From Parachlamydiales bacterium (lineage in GTDB: Bacteria; Chlamydiota; Chlamydiia; Chlamydiales; JABDDJ01), in NCBI GenBank assembly GCA_041671045.1, contig JBAZCF010000006.1:62001-126000 (forward strand): a DNA stretch of 64,000 nucleotides. The letters run 5' to 3'. Below are positions 1 to 8,332 of the stretch, piece after piece; position 1 is the first letter of the stretch; every line of letters starts with the position of its first letter. Below the pieces are notes generated by a model. The model had not been told where the DNA came from, made no database searches, and saw only the letters and a program-made list of their open reading frames with translations. A program made the translations under genes and the position numbers.

Positions 1-920
1 TTCCCAGGCTGTACCTCACCAAGGGAAACGTCGTCAATCCAGATCGGAGTATTCCCATAGGCATTGATGCTTAATATAATCGTCGTAGGGGGGCCTGTAT
101 CCACAGGATTGAAGTTGACTATATATTGCTGCCATTCGGTATTAAGCTGTATTTTCTCCTCAAGATATGGCTGTGTTCCATTTAAGCGTAAGAACTTGAT
201 CTCAAGATGGTCGTTAGGATCCTGTGCTTTTGCCCAGATGGAAAAAGTCCAACGCCCATTGACAAGCAGCAACTTCCCTCCTTTGTCGCTCATAGAGTCA
301 AAAAAGAATAGAACGCGCGCTGGATCATTTCCTCGGGGATCCATACGTAAAGACTGGTTACCTGCGGACCCTGGACGTTTGGTGCTTTTGTCTACATGGA
401 TGGTATCTTTTGAGTCTACCGGTATCCACCAGATAGGAACCGGATCTTTCTCTACCGTCAAGGTAACAACAATCATGTCTTTAGCATTTAAAGAAGGGAG
501 AGGATTATCCACGAAAAACTGAGGAGCCCCTCCCAAACCTTCTTGTACATACTTTTTTATGGTTCCACGGGTACCGATATGGTCTCCGCTCCGTATTTCA
601 AATTTAGCTCCATTCCAGTAGTTGTCCGGAAGCCCCCAGCCGCTATGGTCAGAAAAACTTTGAGCATTGCTTTGGGATACAAAGACAATACGCCTATCAA
701 TATAGCCTTCAAAGCCGGGGTTCTTTAGGATATTGCGCATGAAATGTCCTGAACCGGAAGTTGACCAATAACCCAGATTGATGCCTACCCTCCAGGGATG
801 GACTTGTACAGGGAGAGGGTCTATTCCATAATGGATGCTCTGATCTTCTTGAGTTTGACCTAACAAAGGGGAAGACAAAAGAAGAAAAGTCAAAAATAAA
901 CTCTGGCAGTAACTTAGCAT
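1..920 (-). CDS. Secreted carbohydrate-binding-like protein (C-terminus outside window)
   Basis: An open frame runs from an ATG at 920 to the left edge, giving 306 codons without a stop, so the protein is cut off by the window. Residues 1-22 form a hydrophobic signal peptide ending near LLGQ. A beta-rich domain begins around NPGFEG (67-72) and ends near WIDDVSLG, which are the usual opening and closing signatures of CBM4/9-type jelly-roll carbohydrate-binding domains. The start lies one base after the stop of the upstream glycosyltransferase, so it is the last visible gene of the polysaccharide operon. A role in binding or trimming the exported glycan is inference; a catalytic domain may follow outside the window. 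Overlapping plus-strand open frames here are shadows. Confidence 0.8.
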   Translation of the reverse strand, partial: MLSYCQSLFLTFLLLSSPLLGQTQEDQSIHYGIDPLPVQVHPWRVGINLGYWSTSGSGHFMRNILKNPGFEGYIDRRIVFVSQSNAQSFSDHSGWGLPDNYWNGAKFEIRSGDHIGTRGTIKKYVQEGLGGAPQFFVDNPLPSLNAKDMIVVTLTVEKDPVPIWWIPVDSKDTIHVDKSTKRPGSAGNQSLRMDPRGNDPARVLFFFDSMSDKGGKLLLVNGRWTFSIWAKAQDPNDHLEIKFLRLNGTQPYLEEKIQLNTEWQQYIVNFNPVDTGPPTTIILSINAYGNTPIWIDDVSLGEVQPG

Positions 921-921
921 A

Positions 922-2139
922 TTAAAATAGGCTGCTTAATGTTTTTGTGTTTTTCTCTAAATTATATTCATCCTCTATTCGCTGCCGTCCTGATTGAACA
1001 ATTTTCTGTTGCAGCTCAGCATTCTCGGAGAGATGCGCTATTGCATTCTGTAAACTAATAACATCTGAGGGGGCTACAAGGATTCCGTCAATCCCATTTC
1101 TGATCAGTTCCGGCGTGCCATTGATCCATGTGCTGATGCAAGGAATTTTCATGGCCATAGCCTCCATCAGAACAATAGGGATGCCTTCGGCAAACGTAGC
1201 CAGAACAAATAAATCTGCATGCTGCATATGTTTTAAAGTTTCATGATGGGATAAAGGCCCTTTGAAGCGTATTTCATCCACCACATCTAAGCGCATAGCA
1301 AGCTCCTCAAGTTCAGCCCTTTCAGGCCCGCTTCCTATCAAAGTCAGCTCAAAAAATTTTCCCTGTTCCTTAAGGTTTGCAATAGCTTGAATTAGGATAG
1401 AGAATCCCTTTACTGGAACTAATCGACCTACGGTAACAATTTGTTTTCTTGGGTTGTTGCTCTTTTCATGGGTTGAAGGCAAAGGAGTAATTTTGCTCAC
1501 GTCCACACCCATACGGACTATATGCAGCTTTTCCCATTCTGTGATTTTGAGATGCTTCAATATCTGGCTTTGAGAATAAAAGCTGATGCACCGAATCCAA
1601 TCGGCATCTTGAACCTTGATAGGCAGGCCTTCCATTGTCTCATCATAGAAGATATCCGGACCATGAATCGAAAGGGAAAGCTTAAAGGGTTGAAGGCGTT
1701 TTGCAATCATAGCCACCGTAGCAGCCACATTCCCGAAATAGGCATGTACTTGCTCGCTATTCTGAGCGCTAAACCAGCGTGCCAATAGCAGGGCTTCACC
1801 AAAATAGCCAAATAAGTATTTTATGCTCCGACGTGTTTGCCGTATATATTTCCATGTGAAGCTCAATGCTTGAAAAAAGCGTACAGGATTGAAGATGAGG
1901 TATTGAAATAGAGCGTCAATGGCTGTAATGACACCCTTTTCTTTGATATAGAAAGTATTTTTTTCTTCTTCTCTGACTTCAATGCTTTTAGCCATCTCTT
2001 CGATATTGGAATTATTGATGGACGCCACCACAACTTTTTTACCCGCCTGGCGTAGAAAAGCAATTTCTTGCTGTATAAAGGTATGGGATACGGCAGGATA
2101 ACAACTTATAACGTAAATGATAGTATTAGAATCTGACAC
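922..2139 (-). CDS. Glycosyltransferase family 4 protein
   Basis: 405-residue GT-B glycosyltransferase expected to transfer a sugar from a nucleotide-sugar donor onto a lipid-linked glycan at the cytoplasmic membrane face. The N-terminal half has the YPAVSHTFIQQE acceptor-domain signature. The C-terminal half has VGRLVPVKGF and the GT4 donor-site motif EGIPIVLMEAMAM, with two glutamates seven residues apart, around residues 315-330. It starts inside the end of the preceding polymerase gene (14-base overlap) and is followed after one base by the secreted carbohydrate-binding-like protein, so translation is probably coupled. Sugar specificity cannot be read from the sequence. Confidence 0.9.
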   Translation of the reverse strand: MSDSNTIIYVISCYPAVSHTFIQQEIAFLRQAGKKVVVASINNSNIEEMAKSIEVREEEKNTFYIKEKGVITAIDALFQYLIFNPVRFFQALSFTWKYIRQTRRSIKYLFGYFGEALLLARWFSAQNSEQVHAYFGNVAATVAMIAKRLQPFKLSLSIHGPDIFYDETMEGLPIKVQDADWIRCISFYSQSQILKHLKITEWEKLHIVRMGVDVSKITPLPSTHEKSNNPRKQIVTVGRLVPVKGFSILIQAIANLKEQGKFFELTLIGSGPERAELEELAMRLDVVDEIRFKGPLSHHETLKHMQHADLFVLATFAEGIPIVLMEAMAMKIPCISTWINGTPELIRNGIDGILVAPSDVISLQNAIAHLSENAELQQKIVQSGRQRIEDEYNLEKNTKTLSSLF

Positions 2140-3571
2140 GTAATCTCCTACTAGGTCTATTTACAACCATAAAACCTTCCGCCCATCCCATGAGTAGGAA
2201 AAACAAAGGTTGAATTTGTAAACCTAAAAAGACGGTAATAATTGAAACTGCAATAGCCACAATACATCCTAGTAATGTATAGCACAGGGATTCTTCTATT
2301 CTTAGCTCATCATCAAAGCGCAATCCTTGTCTAGCTAAACGGACGCAAATCCAAAAAATGACAAATAGGAATGAAGCTAATCCTAATAAACCATGTTTTA
2401 ATATTAGAAAAAGATATTCATTATCCACAGATTGCAATGCTGCATCGTGCGGCCAGGTAGTATATCCCCAACCAAGAAATGGTTTTTGCTCTATAGCCTG
2501 GTAATAACTTTCAAATAACTTAGCCCTGTAAGCAGCGGTCGCCGTCATGTCAGGCGAGAGTGTGGCCGAAACCTCGGCATAATACCTATAAACTATGTAT
2601 CCAAATATCAGAGCTAAGAAAAAGGTTATAAGCCTCCAACCTAGAGCCCACGTATGACGACGGGAATATCCTGCTGTTGCAAATAATATTCCTGAAGCAG
2701 CCCCCACGAGGGGGCCGCGGGAGATAGTCATCAGTAATCCTAAGAGGATGATGCCGGCAAAAAACCATCCTTTTGAAACTGGAATAGGGCTTGTCTCTAC
2801 ATTTAATTCCTTGTAACTGCTTCTTGGCACAAGCCACGCAAAGCTAAAAAGAAAGTTTAAACTTTTTATCCAGCGGTGGAAAAGCGTTTTAGGGATGGCG
2901 CGGTGCGAATGGCCCCATTGTCCGGTCCGTGTTAGCCAATAGTTGAGGATAAATCCAATAGAAAGTGCAATTCCAAAAAGAATAGTTTGTACAAAAGGTC
3001 CGCCGATACGCACCAAGCCATAACGATATAGTGTGGGCCAATCTTCTCCTTGACCCGGAAAGAAGGGCTTCATTACAGCGACAAAAGGATTAGTGACAAA
3101 GCGCATTTCGTATAAGGAGATAATGACGCATATCACCAATAAAATAACGATACGAGAGGCATAAAGATCGCTTTTACCTTTGCGATGAATTAAGGCTTTA
3201 GCTAACAGATAGGGAAAAGCTACTTTAAAGACCATGTCGATCAAAAGAATTAAGGATAGCCTTTCTTTCCCTTCAATATGTGCCGTATTGTAATGCTCCG
3301 AAACACAGCAGCAGAAAATAAAAAGAAAAATCCAAATGTCCATCCAGGACCAACTCCAAAAGCGGATGTATTTGACTGCACAAAAAATAGCAATGGGAAA
3401 AATAGCTGCAGAAGCCGTAGAGAGACTTGGAAGTCCGCTGATCTCACTGTAAAAAACCTGTGGTACAAGAATCAATACGGGCAGGTAAACATTGCGGAAG
3501 GCGCTTTCATCCCCTTTAACGCATAAAACTATAATAGCGATGAGTGCCGGAAGGAATATCAGGAAGAACAT
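2126..3571 (-). CDS. O-antigen ligase / Wzy-type polysaccharide polymerase
   Basis: 481-residue polytopic inner-membrane protein with about ten to twelve hydrophobic segments. The ISRGPLVG segment (about 283-290), the large periplasmic loop with GWGYTTWPHDAALQSVDNEY (about 369-388) and the following LLKHGLLGL helix are typical of the O-antigen ligase/Wzy_C superfamily. Members polymerise undecaprenyl-linked repeat units or ligate glycan to an acceptor in the periplasm. It sits between two GT4 genes and overlaps both by 13-14 bases. No lipid A ligase context (waa genes) is visible, so a polymerase for an exopolysaccharide is the better guess. Confidence 0.87.
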   Translation of the reverse strand: MFFLIFLPALIAIIVLCVKGDESAFRNVYLPVLILVPQVFYSEISGLPSLSTASAAIFPIAIFCAVKYIRFWSWSWMDIWIFLFIFCCCVSEHYNTAHIEGKERLSLILLIDMVFKVAFPYLLAKALIHRKGKSDLYASRIVILLVICVIISLYEMRFVTNPFVAVMKPFFPGQGEDWPTLYRYGLVRIGGPFVQTILFGIALSIGFILNYWLTRTGQWGHSHRAIPKTLFHRWIKSLNFLFSFAWLVPRSSYKELNVETSPIPVSKGWFFAGIILLGLLMTISRGPLVGAASGILFATAGYSRRHTWALGWRLITFFLALIFGYIVYRYYAEVSATLSPDMTATAAYRAKLFESYYQAIEQKPFLGWGYTTWPHDAALQSVDNEYLFLILKHGLLGLASFLFVIFWICVRLARQGLRFDDELRIEESLCYTLLGCIVAIAVSIITVFLGLQIQPLFFLLMGWAEGFMVVNRPSRRLRVRF

Positions 3572-4845
3572 GAGTGCCCTTCCTTTGCTATAAATTCATT
3601 ATAGGTATCTAGGATATCATTCGCTTTAGCACTCCATGAAAAAGCTTTAGCTCTTTGACGCGCGCATTCACCCATTTTTAGCCTTCGAGAAGGATTGAAA
3701 GTTAATTCTTCCATAGCAGAACTGAAATCAGCCGCTAACGTTTGGGGATCAGTCGCCGATAAAAGGATTCCGCACGAAGAATCGGCATATTCCCCTACAC
3801 CCCCGTAGTTCACACCTACAATAGGCAACCCTGCAGCCATAGCTTCTAGGATGACCGCACCTCCAAAATCCTTGACAGAAGGGAAACAGAATATGTCCGC
3901 ACTTTCATAGTGCGGCAACAACTGATTGTGGGGAACCCAGCCTGTAAATTGTACAAAGTCTTCTAAGTGCAACTTATGGACGAGAGCCTCTAGTTGTTTC
4001 CTTTCCGATCCATCCCCCACAATTGTCAGACAAATTTTCTCCGGCATTAGCTGAAGGGCATTGATAAGTATATCTACGCATTTAACAGGCTCCAAACGCC
4101 CCACAAATAAGGCGCGGCAACCGTTCTTTGCCTCTCGTCTAAGAGAGAAGTATTCATCATCGACTCCATTTTCTGAGAGTTTCACTAGATTGCTTTCAGG
4201 GAAAATGACTTTAAGTGCTTGCAACGTATAATCTGAACCAACCCATACCACTTTGGAATTATGGTAGGTTGTTTTGTATCCCGGAAGATATTTGGCAAAC
4301 CGTTTCAATGCCTGAAAACCTTGATGTTCTTTCTTTGCTACTTCAGAAAAGCCTGGGGGAAAAGGAATTCCCCCGTTCACCGGGCCCAGGAAAAAAGGGG
4401 TGGATTTACACACGGAAGCAATTTTCACTGGATAGCGTGGAATAATCGGTGTGAAGGCATGCACTAGATCAAAATTACCCCTCGCCACTGACTCTGAAAA
4501 ATGTTTATACACAGCGTGGTTGAACTCAGCATAAATAGGATAAAGCAGTGTATGGAATAACGGCCAGCGTGTGGCGCCCCTTGTAAGGAAAGACTCCAAA
4601 AACCGGTAATAATAGGTAGAAGCCCTGCTTTCAGGGAAAAATACGATATCTGCATCAGGGTGCAGTTTAAGCAAGGCTTCTTTATTTCTACCGTGTGTTG
4701 CGAGCGTGACATCGGCAACAGCGCCTAGCGCCCGGTATAATTTATAACCTAAAAAAGGGACAGAGGACATTTCAGGATGGCATTGTTCAATGATTAATAA
4801 AACCTTCAACCTCCTTGAAGTATCGCCTCCTACCTTCTGTATCAT
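3559..4845 (-). CDS. Glycosyltransferase family 4 protein
   Basis: 428-residue GT-B glycosyltransferase. Visible motifs are LIIEQCHPEMSSVPFLGYKL at the N-terminus, FVGRLEPVKCVDILINAL in the donor domain and EAMAAGLPIVGVNYGGVGEY around residue 336, which carries the GT4 glutamate pair. Protein length and domain order are normal for the family. The ATG overlaps the stop of the preceding GT2 gene in an ATGA arrangement, and the 3' end overlaps the polymerase start by 13 bases. It probably adds one sugar of the repeat unit on the cytoplasmic side; the sugar is unknown. Confidence 0.9.
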   Translation of the reverse strand: MIQKVGGDTSRRLKVLLIIEQCHPEMSSVPFLGYKLYRALGAVADVTLATHGRNKEALLKLHPDADIVFFPESRASTYYYRFLESFLTRGATRWPLFHTLLYPIYAEFNHAVYKHFSESVARGNFDLVHAFTPIIPRYPVKIASVCKSTPFFLGPVNGGIPFPPGFSEVAKKEHQGFQALKRFAKYLPGYKTTYHNSKVVWVGSDYTLQALKVIFPESNLVKLSENGVDDEYFSLRREAKNGCRALFVGRLEPVKCVDILINALQLMPEKICLTIVGDGSERKQLEALVHKLHLEDFVQFTGWVPHNQLLPHYESADIFCFPSVKDFGGAVILEAMAAGLPIVGVNYGGVGEYADSSCGILLSATDPQTLAADFSSAMEELTFNPSRRLKMGECARQRAKAFSWSAKANDILDTYNEFIAKEGHSCSS

Positions 4846-5801
4846 TTGTACTCAATGGGTTCTTGCAGTGACTTCCAGTAATACTTCATCTGCCCGTATG
4901 CCATTGGCAGATGTATAAAATGGCTATGGATACCATAAAGAATGCTATTTTTTAATGAAGCTCCTTGGGATAAAGCCCTAAGGGATGTTCGTGATACTAA
5001 CGCGATAATGCAGAGAAGCCAAAGGATTAACCAGAAGGGAGAGCGGCTTATAAAAATAATTAGAGTTGCAGTTACGAAAATCGCAGCCTTGATAATGTTT
5101 TTCAGTGCAGTCCTTGTCCATAGGTCTGTTCCGAGTTCCTTAGAGCGTGCTGCCACTGCGGCATAGGCCATACCTGTCCGTACATTCCTTAACCAATATT
5201 GCTTGAAAGAATCCATTTCCAAATCATGCCAAGCCATAACTTCCGGAAGTTTCCTTATTTTCCATTCCTTCATTACCATTCGCTGACACATTTCAGGCTC
5301 TTCCCCGGCATAAAGATACTCATCGTAGCCGCTGACAGTTTGCAATGCGGTTTTTCTTATCAGCGCATTTCCTCCACAATACTCTATCCCCTTGATATTC
5401 TGTGCATTATCTAAATCTGCTACACCTTGATAGTATGAACGATCGGGATATCTTTCCCTTGTTTCTCCGTACACTATAGCAATTTTTTCTTCTGCTTTGA
5501 GAATATCTATACTACTAAGAACCGTCTCCGGCACTATTTCAGAATCTCCATCGACGAAGAGGATCCACTCTCCTTTTGCAGCTTTCCAACCTATATTACG
5601 CGCTATTGCCGCAGAAAATTTAGGACCGGGCACAGCAATGACTTTTGCCCCGGCTTTCTTAGCGATTTCTACGCTATTATCTTTTGAGTCGGAATCTACA
5701 TAAATGCATTCACCAGCCTCCAAAGGGATTACAGATTTAAAACAATTTTCTAATCTGTCGGCTTCATTTCTGCCAATAATAACAATGCTTAATTCTTTCA
5801 T
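4842..5801 (-). CDS. Glycosyltransferase family 2 with C-terminal membrane segments
   Basis: 319 residues. The GT-A core starts at once with LSIVIIGRNEADRLENCFKS, followed by YVDSDSKDNS and the metal-binding FVDGDSEIV (DxD-type) near residue 95. GYDEYLYAGEEPEM and a W-HDLEMDSFKQY segment match the acceptor end of the family. Two hydrophobic stretches around 235-270 anchor the protein in the membrane, as in initiating or early enzymes acting on polyprenyl-linked sugars. It overlaps its neighbours in ATGA-type junctions on both sides, placing it firmly in the polysaccharide operon. Confidence 0.9.
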   Translation of the reverse strand: MKELSIVIIGRNEADRLENCFKSVIPLEAGECIYVDSDSKDNSVEIAKKAGAKVIAVPGPKFSAAIARNIGWKAAKGEWILFVDGDSEIVPETVLSSIDILKAEEKIAIVYGETRERYPDRSYYQGVADLDNAQNIKGIEYCGGNALIRKTALQTVSGYDEYLYAGEEPEMCQRMVMKEWKIRKLPEVMAWHDLEMDSFKQYWLRNVRTGMAYAAVAARSKELGTDLWTRTALKNIIKAAIFVTATLIIFISRSPFWLILWLLCIIALVSRTSLRALSQGASLKNSILYGIHSHFIHLPMAYGQMKYYWKSLQEPIEYK

Positions 5802-6385
5802 AGTTGAAACAGTGAGGGGAAAAGTTCTTGAAGTTTATTCCAGGGCAAATATTTTTTTTCTATAGGTTGTACCACAATAAGCACAGGTTCTTCTCCAGAG
5901 TGTCCAAAAGTAAGGCGCCGCTTTGTAGCTTCCCACCAATAGCGATAAGTAGAACCAAAACTATGTTTACCGTCAGAAAACCAGTATAATGCTTCTTGAG
6001 TTTGATCCCCTTTTTTTAAAGAAACCAAACGAGCATCTCCATTAGCAATAGGAAAGGGCTCATCCTTTATGACATCCCAACCCCCGCCATGGAAGCAATA
6101 GTAGGGATCATGCACAACATGTCTATTACGTGTTCCGTCAATGACCGTAATGAAATAAGGGACATCCGCTACTGTGTATACTCGCTTCAGCAAGTCGACA
6201 CCCCCAAAGATCTTAGCTTCGAAAGCAGATAGCGGTACATTTTCACCCAGATAAGCAGGCCCATAAAGAGGTAACTTGCTTATCCTTGCGGCAGCGCTTT
6301 GAAGCGGCATGAATTGCCAGAGCAAGGCAATGCATATTGCAAGAGCCAAGGTGATATACAGCAATGTTTTGCCGCTAGACTTCAT
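5798..6385 (-). CDS. EpsI-like (exosortase-associated) exopolysaccharide protein
   Basis: 195-residue protein with one N-terminal membrane anchor (about 7-24) and a periplasmic domain. The segment HDPYYCFHGGGW, with H92, C97 and the GGGW at 100-103, resembles the H-x-P-x-x-C-x-x-GxGW signature of EpsI/DUF3485 proteins, which occur beside exosortases in exopolysaccharide operons. The start overlaps the upstream membrane gene by 11 bases and the stop overlaps the GT2 start (ATGA). No exosortase with its Cys-Arg-His triad is visible. The family call rests on one motif plus context, so it is moderate; the biochemical function of EpsI itself is not established. Confidence 0.6.
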   Translation of the reverse strand: MKSSGKTLLYITLALAICIALLWQFMPLQSAAARISKLPLYGPAYLGENVPLSAFEAKIFGGVDLLKRVYTVADVPYFITVIDGTRNRHVVHDPYYCFHGGGWDVIKDEPFPIANGDARLVSLKKGDQTQEALYWFSDGKHSFGSTYRYWWEATKRRLTFGHSGEEPVLIVVQPIEKKYLPWNKLQELFPSLFQL

Positions 6386-6845
6386 TTCTTAGGCTCCTTA
6401 TTTTTAATAAAGTAGCTAGAGACACTCCTAGAACTTTGCAAGAAATGGCAATTCCGAATGGCCATTCCACCATAAGATATGAGAAAATAGGCATCCAAAG
6501 AATCGAGCTGGAAATCCAGAGGGGCGACTCTTTACTCCAAGGAATCCAAGCAGCAATGGAAAATGCAAACCCTATGTAAGTTAGAGTATTCACCGCTGTT
6601 AAAATACCTGCAATGACCATCACCAAAGCAAGTTCAGATGCTACCCAGCTCGTTGGTAACCGCAAAGCATATAGCGGTAATAACCATAGGATAAACGGAA
6701 TCCAGTTGAATGCATCGTAAGGCGAAACAAACCATGCTTCAAAAAGGGACAATGATTCCCAGAGACAGAAAGTTATAATACTTAAATGCAGTAAGTTAAG
6801 ATTACGGTGACCCATATCCCCAATTTTTTTTTGTGGAATCTTCAA
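6375..6845 (-). CDS. Small polytopic membrane protein, first gene of polysaccharide operon
   Basis: 156 residues with about five hydrophobic segments and a short charged C-terminus (LLKIRSLRNEV). I do not recognise a family. The position directly before an EpsI-like gene is where exosortases often lie, and the segment FNWIPFILWLLPLYAL is faintly like the first helices of that family. The catalytic Cys/Arg/His residues of exosortases are absent and the protein is about half their length. It could be a reduced relative or an unrelated membrane partner. It overlaps the next gene by 11 bases and is the promoter-proximal gene of the minus-strand operon. Confidence 0.7.
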   Translation of the reverse strand: MKIPQKKIGDMGHRNLNLLHLSIITFCLWESLSLFEAWFVSPYDAFNWIPFILWLLPLYALRLPTSWVASELALVMVIAGILTAVNTLTYIGFAFSIAAWIPWSKESPLWISSSILWMPIFSYLMVEWPFGIAISCKVLGVSLATLLKIRSLRNEV

Positions 6846-6941
6846 AAAATATTAATTCACTCTATATAAAATAATATGTTAATTATATAAAAAAAATTAC
6901 ACTTAAATTTAGAATCGAATAACCCTAACCGGAACATTTGT
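6846..6941 (+). promoter_or_regulatory. AT-rich divergent intergenic region, likely bidirectional promoter
   Basis: Ninety-six bases separate the divergent starts of the polysaccharide operon (minus) and the pilin-like operon (plus). The region is extremely AT-rich, with several TATAAA/TAATAT-like hexamers that could serve as -10 elements on either strand. No single promoter stands out. Co-location suggests both surface operons could be fired from here, but this is inference. Confidence 0.35.
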
Positions 6942-7403
6942 ATGCGTAAATTACCTTGGCTTTACTTAGGTCTTATTTTCGCCTTTACTGGCCTTTCTGC
7001 TGCATCCACAGCAATCGTCACCATCACTTTTATTGTGCAGTCTGTTAGGGATATTACATTTTCGGGCAATCCGGGCACTTTTACAGTATCACCTGGAGGC
7101 GCTCCAGCAGTAGACACCTCCACAACATACTCGGTAGTTACGAATGAATCTAACCAGCGAATTTTTGCTGCCTTAAATACTAACATGCCTACCGGACTGA
7201 CTTTACAGGTGAATTTACAAGCTCCGACAGGAGCCACCTCCGCAGGCGCCCAAACACTTTCAACGACATCCGTGGATTTAGTCACGGGAATTTCTAATGC
7301 AAACCAAACCGGATTAACAGTAAGCTACAGTTTAGCAGCCACAGTAGCAGCTGCAACAGCCCCAAGTGCAACGCGTACTCTGACATATACTATTGGTGAT
7401 TAA
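6942..7403 (+). CDS. Secreted pilin-like protein 1
   Basis: 153 residues with a signal peptide (about 1-21, cleavage near SAAS). The mature N-terminus carries an alternating hydrophobic strand (TAIVTITFIV) before the shared block FSGNPGTF, followed by NTNMPTG, STTSVDLVTGI and a C-terminal alternating strand TRTLTYTIGD. There are no cysteines. This is the layout expected of an incomplete-Ig pilin with a donor-strand extension at its N-terminus and an edge strand at its C-terminus. It is paralogous to the next two genes; its TAA stop overlaps the next ATG (TAATG). Assignment as a pilin is inference from pattern, tandem paralogy and the adjacent chaperone-like and usher-like genes. Confidence 0.7.
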   Translation: MRKLPWLYLGLIFAFTGLSAASTAIVTITFIVQSVRDITFSGNPGTFTVSPGGAPAVDTSTTYSVVTNESNQRIFAALNTNMPTGLTLQVNLQAPTGATSAGAQTLSTTSVDLVTGISNANQTGLTVSYSLAATVAAATAPSATRTLTYTIGD

Positions 7404-7873
7404 TGTTCGTTCTTAGGTTCTTGGCCCTGGTATTGCTAGTTCAAACAAAGCTATGGTCAGTCTCTGCAACAGCAAATGTGACTTTTACAGTCCCTACCAT
7501 CAATGAGATTACTTTTTCCGGGAACCCGGCCACATTTACAATTAGTTCATTTACACCGGGTGTCCCTACGACTAATGCAACAAATAACTCTACAACGTGG
7601 ACCCTATCGACCAATACCACAGCGGCCAAGGTCACTGCGAAATTGAACTCCGCAATGCCCACGGGACTTACCATGAGTGTTAATTTGGGAGCCCCCTCAG
7701 GAGCCACCAGTTCAGGAACCGTGCCGCTATCGACTACCGATTCCGATTTGGTAACAGGAATTACCAAACTCACAGCCTCTGCCTTGTCCGTAACATACAC
7801 GCTGACAGCTACTGTCAGCGCAGCCCCTGCAGCTTCAACTTCACGGATCATCACTTATACTCTAGGTCCCTAA
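7403..7873 (+). CDS. Secreted pilin-like protein 2
   Basis: 156 residues with a signal peptide (about 1-21). The mature start ATANVTFTVPTI again supplies an alternating hydrophobic strand, then FSGNPATF, NSAMPTGLTMSVNLGAP, STTDSDLVTGI and the terminal strand SRIITYTLGP. It aligns along its full length with the preceding protein and lacks cysteines. The ATG overlaps the stop of gene 1, and its own stop is one base from gene 3, so the three are almost certainly co-translated. I infer a second fibre subunit; no named family is claimed. Confidence 0.7.
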   Translation: MFVLRFLALVLLVQTKLWSVSATANVTFTVPTINEITFSGNPATFTISSFTPGVPTTNATNNSTTWTLSTNTTAAKVTAKLNSAMPTGLTMSVNLGAPSGATSSGTVPLSTTDSDLVTGITKLTASALSVTYTLTATVSAAPAASTSRIITYTLGP

Positions 7874-7874
7874 C

Positions 7875-8312
7875 ATGCTTTTCCGTTTTTTCTTATTACT
7901 AAATATCCTGAGCATCTTTTCAGCTCTTGAAGGCCTCCTAGATAGCATTGCTGTTTCGGGAAATCCCGGGACCTTTGTTTTTGCTGTGCCGGCGGCAGGC
8001 AGCCAGCCTGCTAATCTTGTGGATACTTCAACGACATATAGCGCTTCTACCTTATCCCTCGCGCGTAAAATCACCGGACAATTGAATACCAACATGCCCA
8101 CAGGCATGACCCTGGCCATCGAACTTCAAGCTCCTTTGATAGGAACCTCTCAAGGCAGTGTGACCATGTCTACCACTCCTGCAGATCTAATTACCGGGAT
8201 GATCCTATTGACCTTACAAAGCGGACTTCAAATTACTTACACCATGACCGCCACAGTACAGGCGTCACCTGTTACAAACAGTGTGGTTACGGTAACATAT
8301 ACACTTCTGTAG
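7875..8312 (+). CDS. Secreted pilin-like protein 3, lacking the N-terminal donor-type strand
   Basis: 145 residues with a signal peptide (about 1-18). It keeps the shared core: VSGNPGTF, NTNMPTGMTLAIELQAP, STTPADLITGM and the final strand VVTVTYTLL. Between the signal peptide and VSGNP only about ten residues remain (EGLLDSIA), so the alternating strand seen in the two upstream paralogues is missing. In chaperone-usher pili, the subunit without a donor extension is the tip, so this could be the distal subunit; that is inference. It ends 20 bases before the convergent stop of the usher-like gene, with no clear terminator between them. Confidence 0.68.
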   Translation: MLFRFFLLLNILSIFSALEGLLDSIAVSGNPGTFVFAVPAAGSQPANLVDTSTTYSASTLSLARKITGQLNTNMPTGMTLAIELQAPLIGTSQGSVTMSTTPADLITGMILLTLQSGLQITYTMTATVQASPVTNSVVTVTYTLL

Positions 8313-8332
8313 CGTGGTTTATGTATTTTGGC

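Noticed and set aside
64..728. Two plus-strand open frames (152 and 61 codons) at the left edge
   Set aside because: They lie antisense to a continuous 306-codon minus-strand frame with a signal peptide and carbohydrate-binding-type motifs that fits the operon; the plus frames have no recognisable domain.
6375..6845. Calling the 156-residue membrane protein an exosortase
   Set aside because: Too short and without the Cys-Arg-His catalytic residues; only position and weak hydrophobic similarity support it.
7441..7854. 137-codon minus-strand frame across the second pilin-like gene
   Set aside because: Antisense shadow of a repetitive Thr/Ala-rich coding sequence; the plus-strand frame has a signal peptide, stop-start coupling and paralogues.
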